A DNA stretch of 64,000 nt from Pteria penguin (taxonomy: Eukaryota; Mollusca; Bivalvia; Pterioida; Pteriidae): NCBI GenBank assembly GCA_035048485.1, contig CM068584.1:59335739-59399738 (forward strand), read 5' to 3'. Positions 11,453-22,610 of this stretch are shown in pieces. Numbering within the stretch: position 1 is the stretch's first letter; each line of letters begins with the position of its first letter. The notes below the pieces were generated by a model that did not search any database, had not been told where the DNA came from, and saw only the letters and a list, made by a program, of their open reading frames with translations. The translations under genes were made by a program, and so were the position numbers.

Positions 11453-12670
11453 CTGTATAATTACAAAATTCTGTCATCAATGGGTTGTATGTAGTAACAA
11501 ATCTCTTACTCTACTCAATCAACCTTGGTAAACATCAATGTTATTAAACAGACATGCATAGAATACTTTGATAATACAATTATCTGTGTTTAAAATTTTA
11601 AATCTATTATTGATAATACAAAACTTTCTATATAGTTGTAATGGCTATACCTTCCCTTTTTGCTGTTAACAGTAAATTAAAAAATTATCATTTTACATAA
11701 AAAACAAGTATGCAGTTTTTGATACACATGTTAACAGTGTTTTGAGTCACTGATGTGAAATTTGGGGTTTTCATAAAGCCAATGATACGGAAACGTATAA
11801 AAAAAAGTAATCAAAAGCGTATACGGAAACTTATTTTGTAAATTCAGGTAAGAAATATCCGTAAAAAGTAATCCTTATATGTTATAATAGGTATATATTT
11901 CGCAAGTTATTCTTATTATTTGTTTCAAATACATTTTAGACTTTAATGCACTTTTGTTTTGTAAATAAATAAATCCTTTACATGTCATACAATAAATCAC
12001 AATTTAAAAACCAACAATTTTTCGATGTATATATATCTTCGATAAATGATATAAAATTTTAGTTTACTTTTTATATTTATAAAAAAAAATTTCTATTTTA
12101 CATCAAGTATATATACAGACAATAAACAAATAAAGAAACAATATGAATTACAAAGGAATATATGATAAATACTAGACATAATTTTTAATACTTATGTTTA
12201 AGAATATTAAATAACTGCGTCGATGTAATAAAAATAAAAAAAGAAAATAACATATCTTTGTGAATTGGCGACATTTCAGGAAGGATTTAAAACATACAAA
12301 GCGAATCATTTTAGTAATCGTTGGGTATATTTACAAAATAAGGAGGGCCCATACACGTTCTGGGTGAAGTATTAAAATTCAGATAAATGTTTGTCAATAT
12401 ATGTATGATATATATTGTGTTCATCTTGAAGTTAAATTATTACTTTATATTTATAATATCTAATGTGCCAAATGGCATGAAGAAATAAATGAACAAAACT
12501 GAACTGAATGGTTGGGAGTAGATTATCGACCAAGTACTTGTCTATAGTATTGCGTAATATTACGACCACGGGTTGACTGGATGAATTATCACACCTTGTG
12601 TCATTTAAAGGTATTAATAAGCTACACTTCCGACGGTCGTGGTATTAAAAATAATGCTAATAATATTTAG
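11453..12670. other. AT-rich spacer
   Basis: No gene seen. Short dispersed GTATACGGAAAC strings occur near 11785-11830, with several poly-A/T stretches. Confidence 0.45.
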
Positions 12671-13205
12671 ATATTTGGATGAACCATGAAACACTTGAGG
12701 ACAACTACATTTCATCTACTGTAAAAGAAAGATTAATTGATATTCATAAACAATCACTTATGTCAGAAATTAATGCATCATCAAAAGTTTTTTTTGTATA
12801 AGCACCTAAAGTCACGCTACAATCATATTTAACAAAACCTATATATGACGAATATAAGAAACCTATCAGTAAGATACGTCTCTCTTCACATTGCTTAACA
12901 GTTGAGACCGGTACATATAAGAACATTCCCTTACAGAGACGTATTTTTCATCATGTAATACTGATAAAGAAGATGAATTTTATTTTATACTGAAATGTCC
13001 TACATATAATGACTTGAGAATGCAATTTTTGAAACCTTATTTTTATAGAAGGCATTCTGTCTTTAAATTAATTTTACTTTTTATGTTCAGATAAACTAAT
13101 GATCTTTGTAACTCGGGGAAATTTCTTTAAAAATCATTTATTAAACGAAAATATATGTAAATGGTTTGAGTATTTAGTATTGTATTACTATACTTGCTAT
13201 CAATG
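12671..13205 (+). pseudogene. 3' end of a non-LTR retrotransposon (LINE) ORF2
   Basis: Plus-strand reading gives KPISKIRLSSHCLTVETG and then, across frame breaks, a Cys/His cluster ending FYFILKCPTYNDLRMQF. This matches the C-terminal zinc-finger-like region after the reverse transcriptase in many LINEs. No RT core is present, so it is 5'-truncated. Copy 2 (58432-58966) keeps a slightly longer open tail because a T run near 13080 is shorter there. Confidence 0.55.
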
Positions 13206-13636
13206 ATATCTCTATCGTGTTTGATAACATTCATGTACAACAGTTATATGTGTGATTTGACCTAGTAAATATGTTTATTCATGTGAATTTCTAAGAGTTT
13301 TGCATTGATTATGAGTTCAATAGCGGCATTACATGATTACATAAATATTCACAGTAATCACAGTTAATGATTACCAGCGGGATTGAAGAATTATTTAATC
13401 TTTATTTTCATGAAATAAATGGTACTTCCTTTGAAATCCCATAAACATCCTCCCTCTCTCTCTATTTCTTTATTATTATTTTTGCTCCATCCAACCCATA
13501 TATATATCATATCATATCAATGACCATTTATTTCCCATGAAATCGTGAGAATATGACGTAGATAAAATTTGGTTTCAAGAAATGATGGCTTTATTGCCTT
13601 TAACCATGTAGCCATTGGTTTCATCCAATAACCAAG
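13206..13636. other. Spacer with CT-rich simple sequence
   Basis: AT-rich. Contains a CCCTCTCTCTCTATTTC tract near 13451 and (AT)n near 13500. No gene supported. Confidence 0.4.
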
Positions 13637-13921
13637 GAATGTAAGCAAATGGTTGTTTATTGCAAGAAATGTGATACTTGGTATCATAACCATTGTGAGG
13701 GTATTGTTGGATCGGATTTCGGGTTCTTGGCAAAAACTGATTTCCCCTACTTTTGCATCAAATGTTGTGTCCCTAATAGGCAATTTGACTTTGATTTGTC
13801 TTTGAAGAGACTTGAAATTGCTGTGCGCAATAAGAAGTGGTATGAAGCAGCTAGAGTTGAAAGCATTTTGCTACGCAATCACAAATTGCAAAGTTCCAAG
13901 AGCGCGAATTTTGACAATTGA
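13637..13921 (+). CDS. PHD-finger protein fragment, copy 1
   Basis: Reads ECKQMVVYCKKCDTWYHNHC, then PYFCIKCC. The ordered cysteines and the WYH form a PHD-type zinc finger (the first Cys pair is partly upstream or lost). It continues with a helical tail, RLEIAVRNKKWYEAARVE, and stops at 13921. Such PHD modules occur in ORF1 proteins of some LINEs and in DNA-transposon genes, and the surroundings are mobile-element debris. Intact and identical in copy 2 (59396-59680). The start is uncertain; the earliest ATG in frame is 13649. Confidence 0.55.
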   Translation, partial: ECKQMVVYCKKCDTWYHNHCEGIVGSDFGFLAKTDFPYFCIKCCVPNRQFDFDLSLKRLEIAVRNKKWYEAARVESILLRNHKLQSSKSANFDN

Positions 13922-14314
13922 AGCCTCAGTGTTGACCCCATATCCCAGACAATTTTGAACAAACCACATGACGTTAAAGACCGGGTGCCGAGTATAAAAG
14001 GAGAGAAGCTCCGAATGAACATGGTTTCCTCAAATTATTGACAGGGTTCATGCCGAGAAGACCTTTTTGTGAATATCTTCTATAAATATTTACAGTTGCT
14101 CTTGTTTCGAAGCATGCAAGCTACCTCCATTATAACTTACCTATTCCCAGAGAAATTTCCCATATCCAAACAATATAAAACACACACAAAAAAAAACCCC
14201 GATGATATTATTCTTAGTCAAAGCCTTCCGTAGATTCAAATTTCCCTGACTGACAGAAGGGGGCGGAGTTTACCATGGAAACGTCTTCATGTATATTTAC
14301 TACGGAAGTTCCCA
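13922..14314. other. Spacer
   Basis: Contains ACACACACAAAAAAAAACCCC near 14181. No coding or RNA gene seen. Confidence 0.35.
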
Positions 14315-14981
14315 TTATTCAGTGTGACCGTAAAACTCACGGAATTCTACAGAATTTGTTTGAAATCCAAAAACAAAAAATGTTATATAAATAAATACTA
14401 GAGGAAGTAATGCGGTAAAATCAAAATAAATAATCCTGTGTATTATTCCCATATACTCATCGCTATCTAAATTCGGCAACCACCCACGAACTAGTTTCAA
14501 AACACAATCCGGCACGATATCTCAACGATGCCAAACAAAGTGACATACTCGTAGGTCACGATCCATAGCTAGCCGTTTCTTACTTACATTTCTATCATCA
14601 CTAAGAACCAATCTGTGAAAAAGCATAGTCCAGAATTTTTTGTATAATTCCTTGCGTAGACTGCTGTTCTTTTTTACTTTTTACACCAGGCCCCCTACCA
14701 TCTTTCCACCAAAACTGTCGGTTTTCCTCCGAGGTAATACATGGTTTACAAAAACAATACGGACATTCCTCTCTTTCACTGTTTTGTTCGACCACAAACG
14801 GGTACACTGAATTCTCATTGCGTTCGGTTTGACACAAGTCACCTGTTTCAGTTGCTACACCCACATAAGTTTTATGATACACCTTCCTCTTTTGTTGTTG
14901 GCATATCCAATCTTAATTGCGTAAAATGTCTTCAATTACATCATACTGCTCATCAAAAAGTTCTAAAATTCTTGACGCCAT
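14315..14981 (-). pseudogene. P2X7-ballast-like cysteine-rich domain protein, copy 1
   Basis: Minus strand from ATG at 14981 (MASRILELFDEQYDVIED). It has an in-frame TAA after ILRN, then CPYCFCKPCITSEENRQFWW and a basic segment ending at a GTAAGT donor (14587-14582). A second exon (about 14550-14440) reads VCHFVWHR, an in-frame TGA, then IVPDCVLKLVRGWLPN and EYMG. The order CxxC...CITS...P(D/S)C...R...P...Y.G resembles the cytoplasmic ballast domain of P2X7 receptors and its many stand-alone relatives in invertebrates. A related fragment lies at 34860-35320. No transmembrane receptor part is present. The assignment is by motif resemblance only. Confidence 0.4.
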
Positions 14982-15396
14982 TTTGTAGAGCAGACCGCGG
15001 GAAATGACGATATCTTGCCTATATGTAATGCGTTATCACCTTACGATCACTGACCAGCTCGGACATTTATGTAATACTATACCCTTACCATCCTTACCTC
15101 CTATAGTTAAAGACAAGGGGTGGTCCAGAGGAGATCAAAGGGCGCAGAGTCATTTCGTGACATTATATACAAAATAATTTCGCTTTTATGTTGTTATTAT
15201 ACATGTAAACATGTCTTGTGTAATATGAGAATATTAATTTATTGTTTCGATCCGTTCTTTTATCAATTTATATTGCTTTCAATTGCATACACATATCAAT
15301 TAGTTCAGAAACCCCTTGGTGCCTCTAAATATATGCATGTAATATAGGGTGGAATTGTCGGTATTGTTTCATTTATGCAACTATTGTTTATCGAAG

Positions 15397-16528
15397 ATGG
15401 CGGTTTATCATGGATGTACGTGTAGTGGTATGTTACCCATACACTACATCCGATTCACGAACGGCACGGGATGCGGAAAGTTGGGAGTTCAAAAGCGAAG
15501 GCAATACTTCAAAAGCATAAAACCCCACGTGAAAGAAGAATATGAAGAAAGTATTAGTCTGGCTCTAGGGGGAGAAGTTGCCTTTTCACCTGGAGATGGA
15601 ATTGACATTATGACGGACGCTAGGCATGGTTGGCGAAAAATGCAAATGACACAAATGTAGTTGCGATTGGCAACAAAACACAACGTCATTCGGTGTGAAC
15701 ATATGACAAAACGAGATGACCCTATATCGCAAAGGCACGGACTTCTGCGGACACAGAGGATATATGAATCCGTGGCAGCTGAGGGTATATGGATGAAAAC
15801 CCATACCCATGACAGAAATCTGTCTATAAATAAATTCGTCAGAGATGCACATGGTACCGTTAACCAGATTGATTTTATGGCACGGGGTAAAATCGGTAAA
15901 GGCAGCGATGAAAAAAGTCTCAAGTGGTCCTTTATATTTGAGGAATAAAACTTGGTCGGTGCTTATACAGGATAAAGTCGAGCCTGTCGCCACACATTGT
16001 CATTGAGCTGTCAAAAATTGCGAGAGTGACCCTGAGAAACTAAGACTGCTTCTCATCAATGTCTTAGATCATTACCAGAACAACCATGAGAGGTGTCACA
16101 GATAATCGAGATGTAAAAGGGATTCGAACTACGAATCATCCCGACAAGTTCTGGCCGATGACGTGTCGCGGAACCTTCTCCGAGGCGTAATAACTAATTC
16201 GACATTATTTAAGAATGCCAGCGATTTCGTCTTGGGGAAGAATTCTTACTATGTTGAAAGCTTCAACAATACAATTAATATGTTCCAAGACCAGCGGATT
16301 TCGTTCACAGATGATGGGTATCGCGTGCGAGGTGACTTGCAGTCTGTCACTGGAACGAAAATGTTGACCGCGAATATACGCCAGTTTGGAATTCGGAACG
16401 CTCTAATGCCCCAAGAAGTTCCAAAGAAAAAAAGAACTACAAGGCACCAACGTACAACTACAGACGTAGTATCTGGAGACGACAGATGGGCGAATTTTCT
16501 GAATAATTCTTTTTTTGGTGCTTTTTGA
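15397..16528 (+). pseudogene. Kolobok-like DDE transposase remnant, copy 1
   Basis: Starts MAVYHGCTCSGMLP at 15397. Candidate catalytic acids occur in order: MTDARHGWRK near 15608, THTHDRNLSINK near 15802 and YYVESFNNTINMF near 16250. Between them are HMTKRDDPISQRHG and KVEPVATHCH. A frame change just after WRK is present in both copies, while an extra T near 15875 (IDFMARG) is only in copy 1; copy 2 reads IDLWHGVKSVKAAM there. The family name is tentative; the DDE-type acid pattern and the DARHGWRK, HTHDRN and ESFNN motifs are what I can see. Confidence 0.5.
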
Positions 16529-16960
16529 GATTTTACAACGAAATATACTTTTAACCTGTAATTAATTTTCAATAATTTGCAACCGTGCACCGCGTGATAC
16601 GTAAAATTAGATTATAAATTTTCTACATGCATGGTATCTTTATATATAGTATTGTTGTTTATATGATAGGTTTTATAAATGATTGATATAAACATTTCCT
16701 TTGTCTGTTGATTGATTATTTATTTTTATTTATCATGATTATGTCAGTCCCTAGTCCACAAATGCTGTATGTAACTCTTTGCACTTATCATACCGAAGCT
16801 GTGGTACTATCTCATCGTATGTTTACAATCCGATGCTCAGTAACAGCACGTGCGCTGGAACGCATGGTGTCTATCTTATCTGCAGCAGAGCCGCCCATCA
16901 CCATAACGGCTTAATTGCTGTAGGGGTGTAAAATAAGTAGGTCAGAACCCGGTCTTTAAC
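16529..16960. other. Spacer before the OTU domain
   Basis: AT-rich and then more balanced. An open frame (16708-16914) with no recognisable domain may be an upstream part of the OTU-MULE gene. Confidence 0.35.
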
Positions 16961-17941
16961 CTTGTGCCGGAACAAGCGAGTAGTAATGGCAATTGCCTTT
17001 TCAATTCAGTTTCCATACACTTATCCGGAAATGAATCACTAGCTAAAGAATTAAGAGTAAGAACGGCAATACAGCTTTGTATGAACAGGGCATACTATGT
17101 AGAGAGTAATGCTCAGAACGGATTCGAATGGTGCTCTGGTGGGATTGACGAGGAAATTGAAGGCTGTCCTGTTGATCGTAATTTCAGCTCCATTTGAGGG
17201 GTGCACGCACTTAGTAGCGTTGTGAATGCTCCTATTAGGTCGATTTACCCTATGGTCAATGGTGCAATGGATGAACACATTCGCATTTTAAATACAACTT
17301 TGACCCCTCGCCCCTCCTCGGAAACCCCCAGTAGGGAAAGCCGTATGCTCTTGGAGCGGTCCCATGGTATGTAAAGGTAAATTGTGGAAACCTAATCACT
17401 TTTGCCCCATCGTGCCCTCAAACACCATCGAACCCATGGTAATTTCCATTAACGATGAAGATCAGCCCCCCCCCCCCCCCGTAAGCCTGTCGCGCCACCT
17501 AGGTTACAACAAGTCAAGCCAGTACGTCCCAGAGCTCCTTCGAGTCCAACTTGTGAACCCCCCTCCCCAGCGCATGTGCATGGTGACCTCAGTTCACTAG
17601 AAGAGGAACCCCTGAACACTAGTGCCCCTCCCTTCCCCTCAACTCCCGACAGTTTCCCTGTCTCGCCATTATCTGTAGTGGACCCTATTTCTCCACTCCT
17701 CTCACATTTGGAGAAGGACATTAATGAAGACGGGGACGTATCTTGCACACAGATAGAACCACCTAGTTCCCCTAATTGGGAACTCAAAGAGGGTCTTGGT
17801 GAAATTGTAGAGACTATTGAGGACGAAAGAGAGTTCGCTGTCGATATGGCCGCGTTGGGTACTTTAAGTGGGAAAGTTTTAGACACCACTTCAACAATTG
17901 AAATTCAAAAAAAATTCGCAAACTCAAAAGGCTCTGAATGA
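16961..17941 (+). pseudogene. OTU-like cysteine-protease domain with Pro-rich linker, copy 1
   Basis: SSNGNCLFNSVSIHLSGNES supplies the OTU catalytic Cys block; ELRVRTAIQLCMNRAYY is the following helix. VVNAPIRSIYP and KLWKPNHFCPIV supply the later strands and the catalytic His (NHF). An in-frame TGA after RNFSSI and a frame change near 17345 interrupt the domain in both copies. A Pro/Ser-rich acidic linker follows. In copy 1 a C run at 17466-17480 shifts the frame; copy 2 stays open through it (63122-63700). The reading appears to lead into the MULE-like region downstream, suggesting one gene. Confidence 0.65.
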
Positions 17942-19620
17942 CATCCCCAATGGGACCAAAAATAACGTGTACTTTTTACTTAAAAATAAATCGAATCAAG
18001 ATAAAAAGACAGTAAACGAAGTTCATTTGAAGATGATTGCGGGATGTTGGATTCGAACTTCGGGACCTCCCCTACTTACCATTTCCTTATTGTCCCTGAT
18101 GGACAATATAAAACTATATTTTTAAGGAAGGGTGAATACTTAACGGATGAAAAACCCAAAAATTATTTATGACAAAATAACTCCCCAGCCTGAATGTTCT
18201 CAAATATTATTTCTTCATAGGTATTATGTGCGCCTTAAAAAAGACAAAAATTACAAAAAGAGAGTCTCCTGGATAGACGGTACAGGAAATGCCCTAGTTG
18301 AATATCTTGGGTCTTTCCCTGCTTTTTCAACACACGGAAATGCTAAGCATAAAACACATGAATATATCAGAACGGACCCCAAAACGATGTCCGAAATAGG
18401 TAAATTACTAAAATCAGATAAAACTAGCGTGGTATACAATAAGCTAATGGTAAACATAGACGAGTTCTCTTGTCCCGCAGATAAGAAACAAGTTTATAAA
18501 AAACAATACAGGGAAAAGAAAAGGAAAAATCCGTCCTTAAGTTACAGGCACAATCTCTCAGATCACCTTACAAACATTTAAAATTTAGTTGCTAAAGGGG
18601 AAACAAACGTTAGATGTATAATCAGGGAAAAAGGGAAAAGCCCCGTGTGTAATCATTTACAATGACGAACAGTTGCTAGACTTGAACAACTTATGTTGTT
18701 CTGGTGAAACACTTTTTATGTGAAATGCACGTTACACCAACGGTATATAAGCAATTATCTGTGGACGCCAAACCACTAAAGACCATCCAATATTTCGGGC
18801 CCGTTTTTATCTATGACAATAGTGGAACTGAGACTTCACATTCGAAGTAAACTGGGTGATACAGACTTAAGCAAACTCGTGATAGGTAGTGATGGGGAGG
18901 GGGGATGATAGTCAATGCAATTGTTAGGTCCTTCCCCAATTCAGTACACGTGCTCTGCTCGAAACACTTGCGGGAAAACACGGTGGAGCATCTAAAACAC
19001 GAGGCGATTGATAAAGAGACCGAGAGAATCTTATATCGAAGATTTATGGTGACAATGGCCTCATAAATGCAGATGATACGGCCTGCTTCGAGGAAGTGGT
19101 AGGTGATATTACGGATGATTGTGAAAATTTATCCAGCAAATTCAAATCGTACTTTGTTAATAATTTAAAAACTAAAATTAAGCAGAAAATTTATGACCCA
19201 AAAGCAGCAGGTAAATTGGAAAAGAACTGGACTAACAATAATTGTGAGTCCGCCAACCATATTTTAAAAACCATGGTAAATTGGAAGGCAAAACCATTAT
19301 AAGAATTAGTCATTGTATTAGACGATCATGTTGAGGCCAACTTTAAGGACTTGCGGAGAGCGCTGTACGGAGCTGGCGAGTTCCGTCTCGCCCACTCCCA
19401 TGCCCATTTCTATGTTACTCGCAGCGCATGGGCATCTAAGCAGTCCAATGAGAGAACCCGATATTACCACCGATTCAGAAACTATAATTTTAGCAAATGC
19501 GGTCTTATAACGTCCACGGATGGACAACGAATTATAGTTGCCCCTACACCCCATGGCCAGAAAACCTGGGTAAAGAAAGAGAAAAGTAAATGCTAAGACA
19601 ACATCAATTCCCAAGAAACC
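17942..19620 (+). pseudogene. MULE-like transposase remnant, downstream of the OTU domain
   Basis: Segments in several frames read IPNGTKNNVYFLLKNKSN, FLRKGEYLTDEKPKN, WIDGTGNALVEYLGSFPAFS, LRLHIRSKLGDTDLSKLVIG (ending in a GSDGE acid motif), NWTNNNCESANHILKTMV and AWASKQSNERTRYYHRF. The TDGE-like motif, the WTNNNxES(A/M)NHxLK block and the overall order resemble Mutator-like (MULE) transposases. Multiple stops and shifts show decay. The first 300 bp lie in the duplicated segment; the rest is single-copy in this window because copy 2 runs off the end. Confidence 0.5.
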
Positions 19621-19801
19621 GAAAGTATAAAATCGTAGCTTGCAAATCCATTCAGTCTACATTCAGTATCAATACAGTAAATACTACACATTTGTTAAAA
19701 TATATTCTATTACAGAAGATGGCTTGACAATTGCATTAATATTCATTGTAAATTTGCTCCATTAACTCTAATACTTATGTGCAATAAATTATAATATATA
19801 T

Positions 19802-19917
19802 TCACTTAAAATGGTAACTGCACAGCCCGTGTGTGGGCTAAGCTTTATGTACACTTAAAAATGGTAACTGCACAGTCCGTTTGTGGGCTAACTTTATGTT
19901 CACTTGAAAATGCATGG
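19802..19917. repeat. Tandem duplication, about 58-bp unit x2
   Basis: Two adjacent units of a sequence containing AATGGTAACTGCACAG and GTGGGCTAA, followed by a partial third CACTTGAAAATG. Confidence 0.75.
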
Positions 19918-20295
19918 TTCCCCATATCCCCTCATAAGACAAGAACCCGAATTGATATGTTATTGTTATATGTAAATATATGTATATATGTTCATTATTT
20001 GGTTTAAACATTATTTATTGAGACAAATACAAGAAATATCGATTTACAGACTAAGAAAATCTAGGATCAAGCAACAAGTATAGAATACTTATGTTCATTA
20101 TTTAACACATAGCATGATATGAACATAAAAATAATTAAGACGGACGAACCGACAGAGAGACCGACATAAGAGAAAGTTTATGGAATTTCAAAAATGTTAC
20201 CTTTATTCAAATAAATGTATAATTTATTACCACTAGTCCATTCTTTGGGTATTGGTGGCTATTATTCAAAGACGGGACAAAAAAATCTTATTTTT

Positions 20296-20467
20296 TAATT
20301 ATTCATTTCTTTGGAACTAGCCGATTGTCTAATTATTCATTTCTTTGGAACTAGCCGATTGTTCAAAACAATTAATTTCGTTGGAACTAGCCGATTGTTT
20401 AATTATTCATTTATTTGGAACTAGCCGACTGTTTAAAATTGTTAATTTCTTCGGAACTATCCGATCA
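20296..20467. repeat. Minisatellite, about 37-bp unit
   Basis: Four to five units carrying TTGGAACTAGCCGATTGT and AATTATTCATTT, progressively diverged to TCGGAACTATCCGATC at the right. Confidence 0.85.
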
Positions 20468-20744
20468 CATCATTGGACAACTGTTGAACGTCATTGATAG
20501 GATAAAGCTTACCGCAGTACCTCATTGGGTAGAGTAGTACATAAAATAAGAGCTCAAATTACATTACTTCCATAACGTTGATACACGGCATCTTGCTGCT
20601 GCTATTATTTGCATATTTGTTAAGAGTTCCTTTTCAGGCATTATTTCACTTAATCTCTTTATTTTCAGCAATTCACTAAAAACTTGATTTCCAGATTTTT
20701 ATAAAATCTTATTTCTGATTTTTTTTTTGAGACTCAGTTTTTGA

Positions 20745-21365
20745 ATGGGTAAGATTGATGTAATTGGGCATTCCTTTGTCAGGCACCACCATGATTGCGT
20801 GAGGAATTCGGTCATTCCTCCTGGAAATCACCAATCTCCCTTTCAGGGCCACTTTAATGGACACGAGCTGAGATTTTTTGGGAGGCGCTCAAATGGCATG
20901 AAACTGGGACGTGTTGAAGATGCGTTGGAGTTCGTGTCTTCCCCTCTATATGAGTTTCTGCAGAGAACCCCCCCCCCTTATGCAGTAATTCTTCATATAG
21001 GTGGGAATGATGCGGACAACCGCAACTTTGACAAGAACCACTTCATGTCCACTTTGACCGCGATCCTACTCCGATTGATTTATTCCAATATTTCCAGGAT
21101 AGTAGTCTGTTCCCTGATGAAGCATCGGAGAGGGTCTTCCTGTTACGAGACCAGGCGGGAGGAGATTAATCATGCTGTCCTATGCATGATTGTGGAGAAT
21201 GCAAGGTTAAGACCTTTTATATATTTTTTTTCAGTGGGACTACCGCCGGTTCACCACCCCTGCTTGGAGCAATGATGGAGTCCATTTCACGTTGTGGGGT
21301 ATGTCGAAATACTTCCAACAAATGAAGATTGCCATGTCTGTGACACGGACCATGCCATTTAATCC
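20745..21365 (+). CDS. SGNH/GDSL-hydrolase-like protein, second locus
   Basis: From ATG 20745: MGKIDVIGHSFVRHH (block I; GHS replaces the usual GDS), LHIGGNDADNRNF (block III) and a final block V reading DGVHFTLWGMSKYF near 21273-21312 that lies in another frame after about 21225. It is close to full length for one SGNH domain with one frame change, in the T run near 21220 (ATATATTTTTTTTCAG), which could also be an intron acceptor: a splice ending TTTTTTTTCAG would rejoin the frame. No secretion signal. No partner polymerase or recombinase is visible. Distinct in sequence from the SGNH fragment at 6920-7439. Confidence 0.6.
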
Positions 21366-21424
21366 CCAGTAGTCCTTACCTGTCCGAAACAAACCCAGGC
21401 GGGTGGCTGGAGGTAGACGTTGCC

Positions 21425-21690
21425 AGTCTTGCCTATATTAATGTGTGATTGTTTAGGGTATGGAAACTCCATTATTATGTTAATTAAGCTTTTTTAGGGT
21501 ATTACAACTCCATTCTTGTGTTATTTCAACATTTCAGGGGTTTTTATTTCTTTTTCAGGGTATGACAACTCCATTCTTGTGTTATTTCAACATTTCAGGT
21601 TTTTTATTTCTTTTTCAGGGTATGACAACTCCATTCTTGTGTTATTTCAACATTTCAGGTTTTTTATTTCTTTTTTCAGGGTATTGCAAC
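21425..21690. repeat. Minisatellite, about 63-bp unit
   Basis: Three full and one partial unit with ACAACTCCATTCTTGTG, TTATTTCAACATTTCAGG and TTTATTTCTTTTTCAGGG. The internal units are nearly identical, the flanking ones diverged. Each unit has a TTTCAGG string resembling a splice acceptor. Confidence 0.85.
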
Positions 21691-21744
21691 AGAAAGCCTT
21701 TAATCGTTATTTCAGCCTTTTAGTTTGCAGTCAAATTTCTTATT

Positions 21745-22480
21745 TATAAAGCTTATTTATCTTATTTAAGCATTTTTCATCTTTATTAAATATTAATTAA
21801 TTAGACTAGTACTTAAATTATTTCTATTTTATTAACATTATTTTCCCCTTTCATTATAAATCTTATTTATCTTATTTAAGCATTTTTCATCTTTGTTAAA
21901 TATTAATTAATTAGACTAGAATTTAAATGTCTATTTTATTAACATTTCCCCCTTTGATCATAAATCTTATTTATCTTATTTAAGCATTTCCATCTCTGTT
22001 AAATATTAATTATTTGGACTATGATTGATTGATTGATTTTTGTTTTACGTCACACCACGAATATTTCACGTATATGGTGACGGCATCTGCCTGATGCGGG
22101 GCATACAAATTTTGACCATTGCAGCGGACCCACCCGAAGCAGTGAGGGATCTTTTACGTGCCATGCATACCACGACACGGGGCCTCGGCTTTTACCGTCT
22201 CATCCGAGAGACAGGAATCCGGCAAGGCCAGAGCGAGAATCGAACCCCGGCCCTCCCGAGTAGGAGTCCGGCGCGATACCTCTAGGACAGGCCGGCTTAA
22301 TTATTTGGACTAGAATTTAAATTATTTCTATTTTATTAACATTATTTTCTCCTTTTATCATAAATCTTATTTATCTTATTCAAACATTTCCATCTTTGTT
22401 ACATATTAATTTGACTAGAACTTAAATTATTTCTATCTTGACATTATTTTTCCCTTTCATCATATATTCCATTCATTCAT
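21745..22480. repeat. AT-rich satellite, about 105-bp unit, split by a SINE
   Basis: Units with AAGCTTATTTATCTTATTTA, GCATTTTTCATCTTT and TTAATTAATTAGACTAG repeat at about 21750, 21857 and 21962, and again after the SINE at 22350 and beyond. The units differ by small indels. Confidence 0.8.
22022..22296 (-). mobile_element. tRNA-derived SINE with 16-bp target-site duplication
   Basis: On the minus strand it begins with a tRNA-like head (GCCGGCCTGTCCTAGAGG, then B-box GGGGTTCGATTC). It ends with TGAAATATTCGTGGTGTGAC, GTAAAACAAAAA and an (ATCA)n tail. It is flanked by the perfect direct repeat TTAATTATTTGGACTA (22006-22021 and 22297-22312). Its 3' tail matches the end of the LINE at 29456. Confidence 0.92.
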
Positions 22481-22610
22481 TGGCATAAATTTTTAAATTT
22501 ATGAAATTATTAATTGAATATACAACACAATTCTTTATTTTTGTCATATTAACATATTATCAATATTTACAAGTATCAAGGCGTAACATTATTAATTATT
22601 ATTCTTTTTT

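Larger units (their letters stand above)
1..18241 (+). repeat. Copy 1 of an 18.2-kb duplicated segment
   Basis: Every feature from base 1 to 18241 recurs in the same order and strand at 45733-64000. Base 1 aligns with 45733 and base 18241 with 64000, so the second copy is net 27 nt longer. Differences seen are mainly single-base length changes in short homopolymers (for example near 31, 77, 258, 3771, 5748, 6106, 17466) and rare substitutions (4128 g versus 49882 a; 4178 g versus 49932 a). Neither outer boundary is visible: copy 1 is cut by the window start and copy 2 by the window end. It could be a recent tandem segmental duplication or two haplotypes placed in series around the N gap. Confidence 0.97.

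Noticed and set aside
12550..12640. Inverted repeat around ACGACCACGG and CGGTCGTGG
   Set aside because: Arms match over too few bases and the order does not form a convincing terminal repeat pair.
15489..15923. Minus-strand open frames opposite the Kolobok-like gene
   Set aside because: Antisense shadows; the plus strand carries the conserved acidic motifs.
17449..17889. Long minus-strand open frame (146 codons)
   Set aside because: Antisense shadow of the Pro/Ser-rich OTU linker; low-complexity composition and no domain.
19802..20467. CRISPR-like array
   Set aside because: Adjacent tandem units without unique spacers, in a eukaryotic genome; minisatellites.
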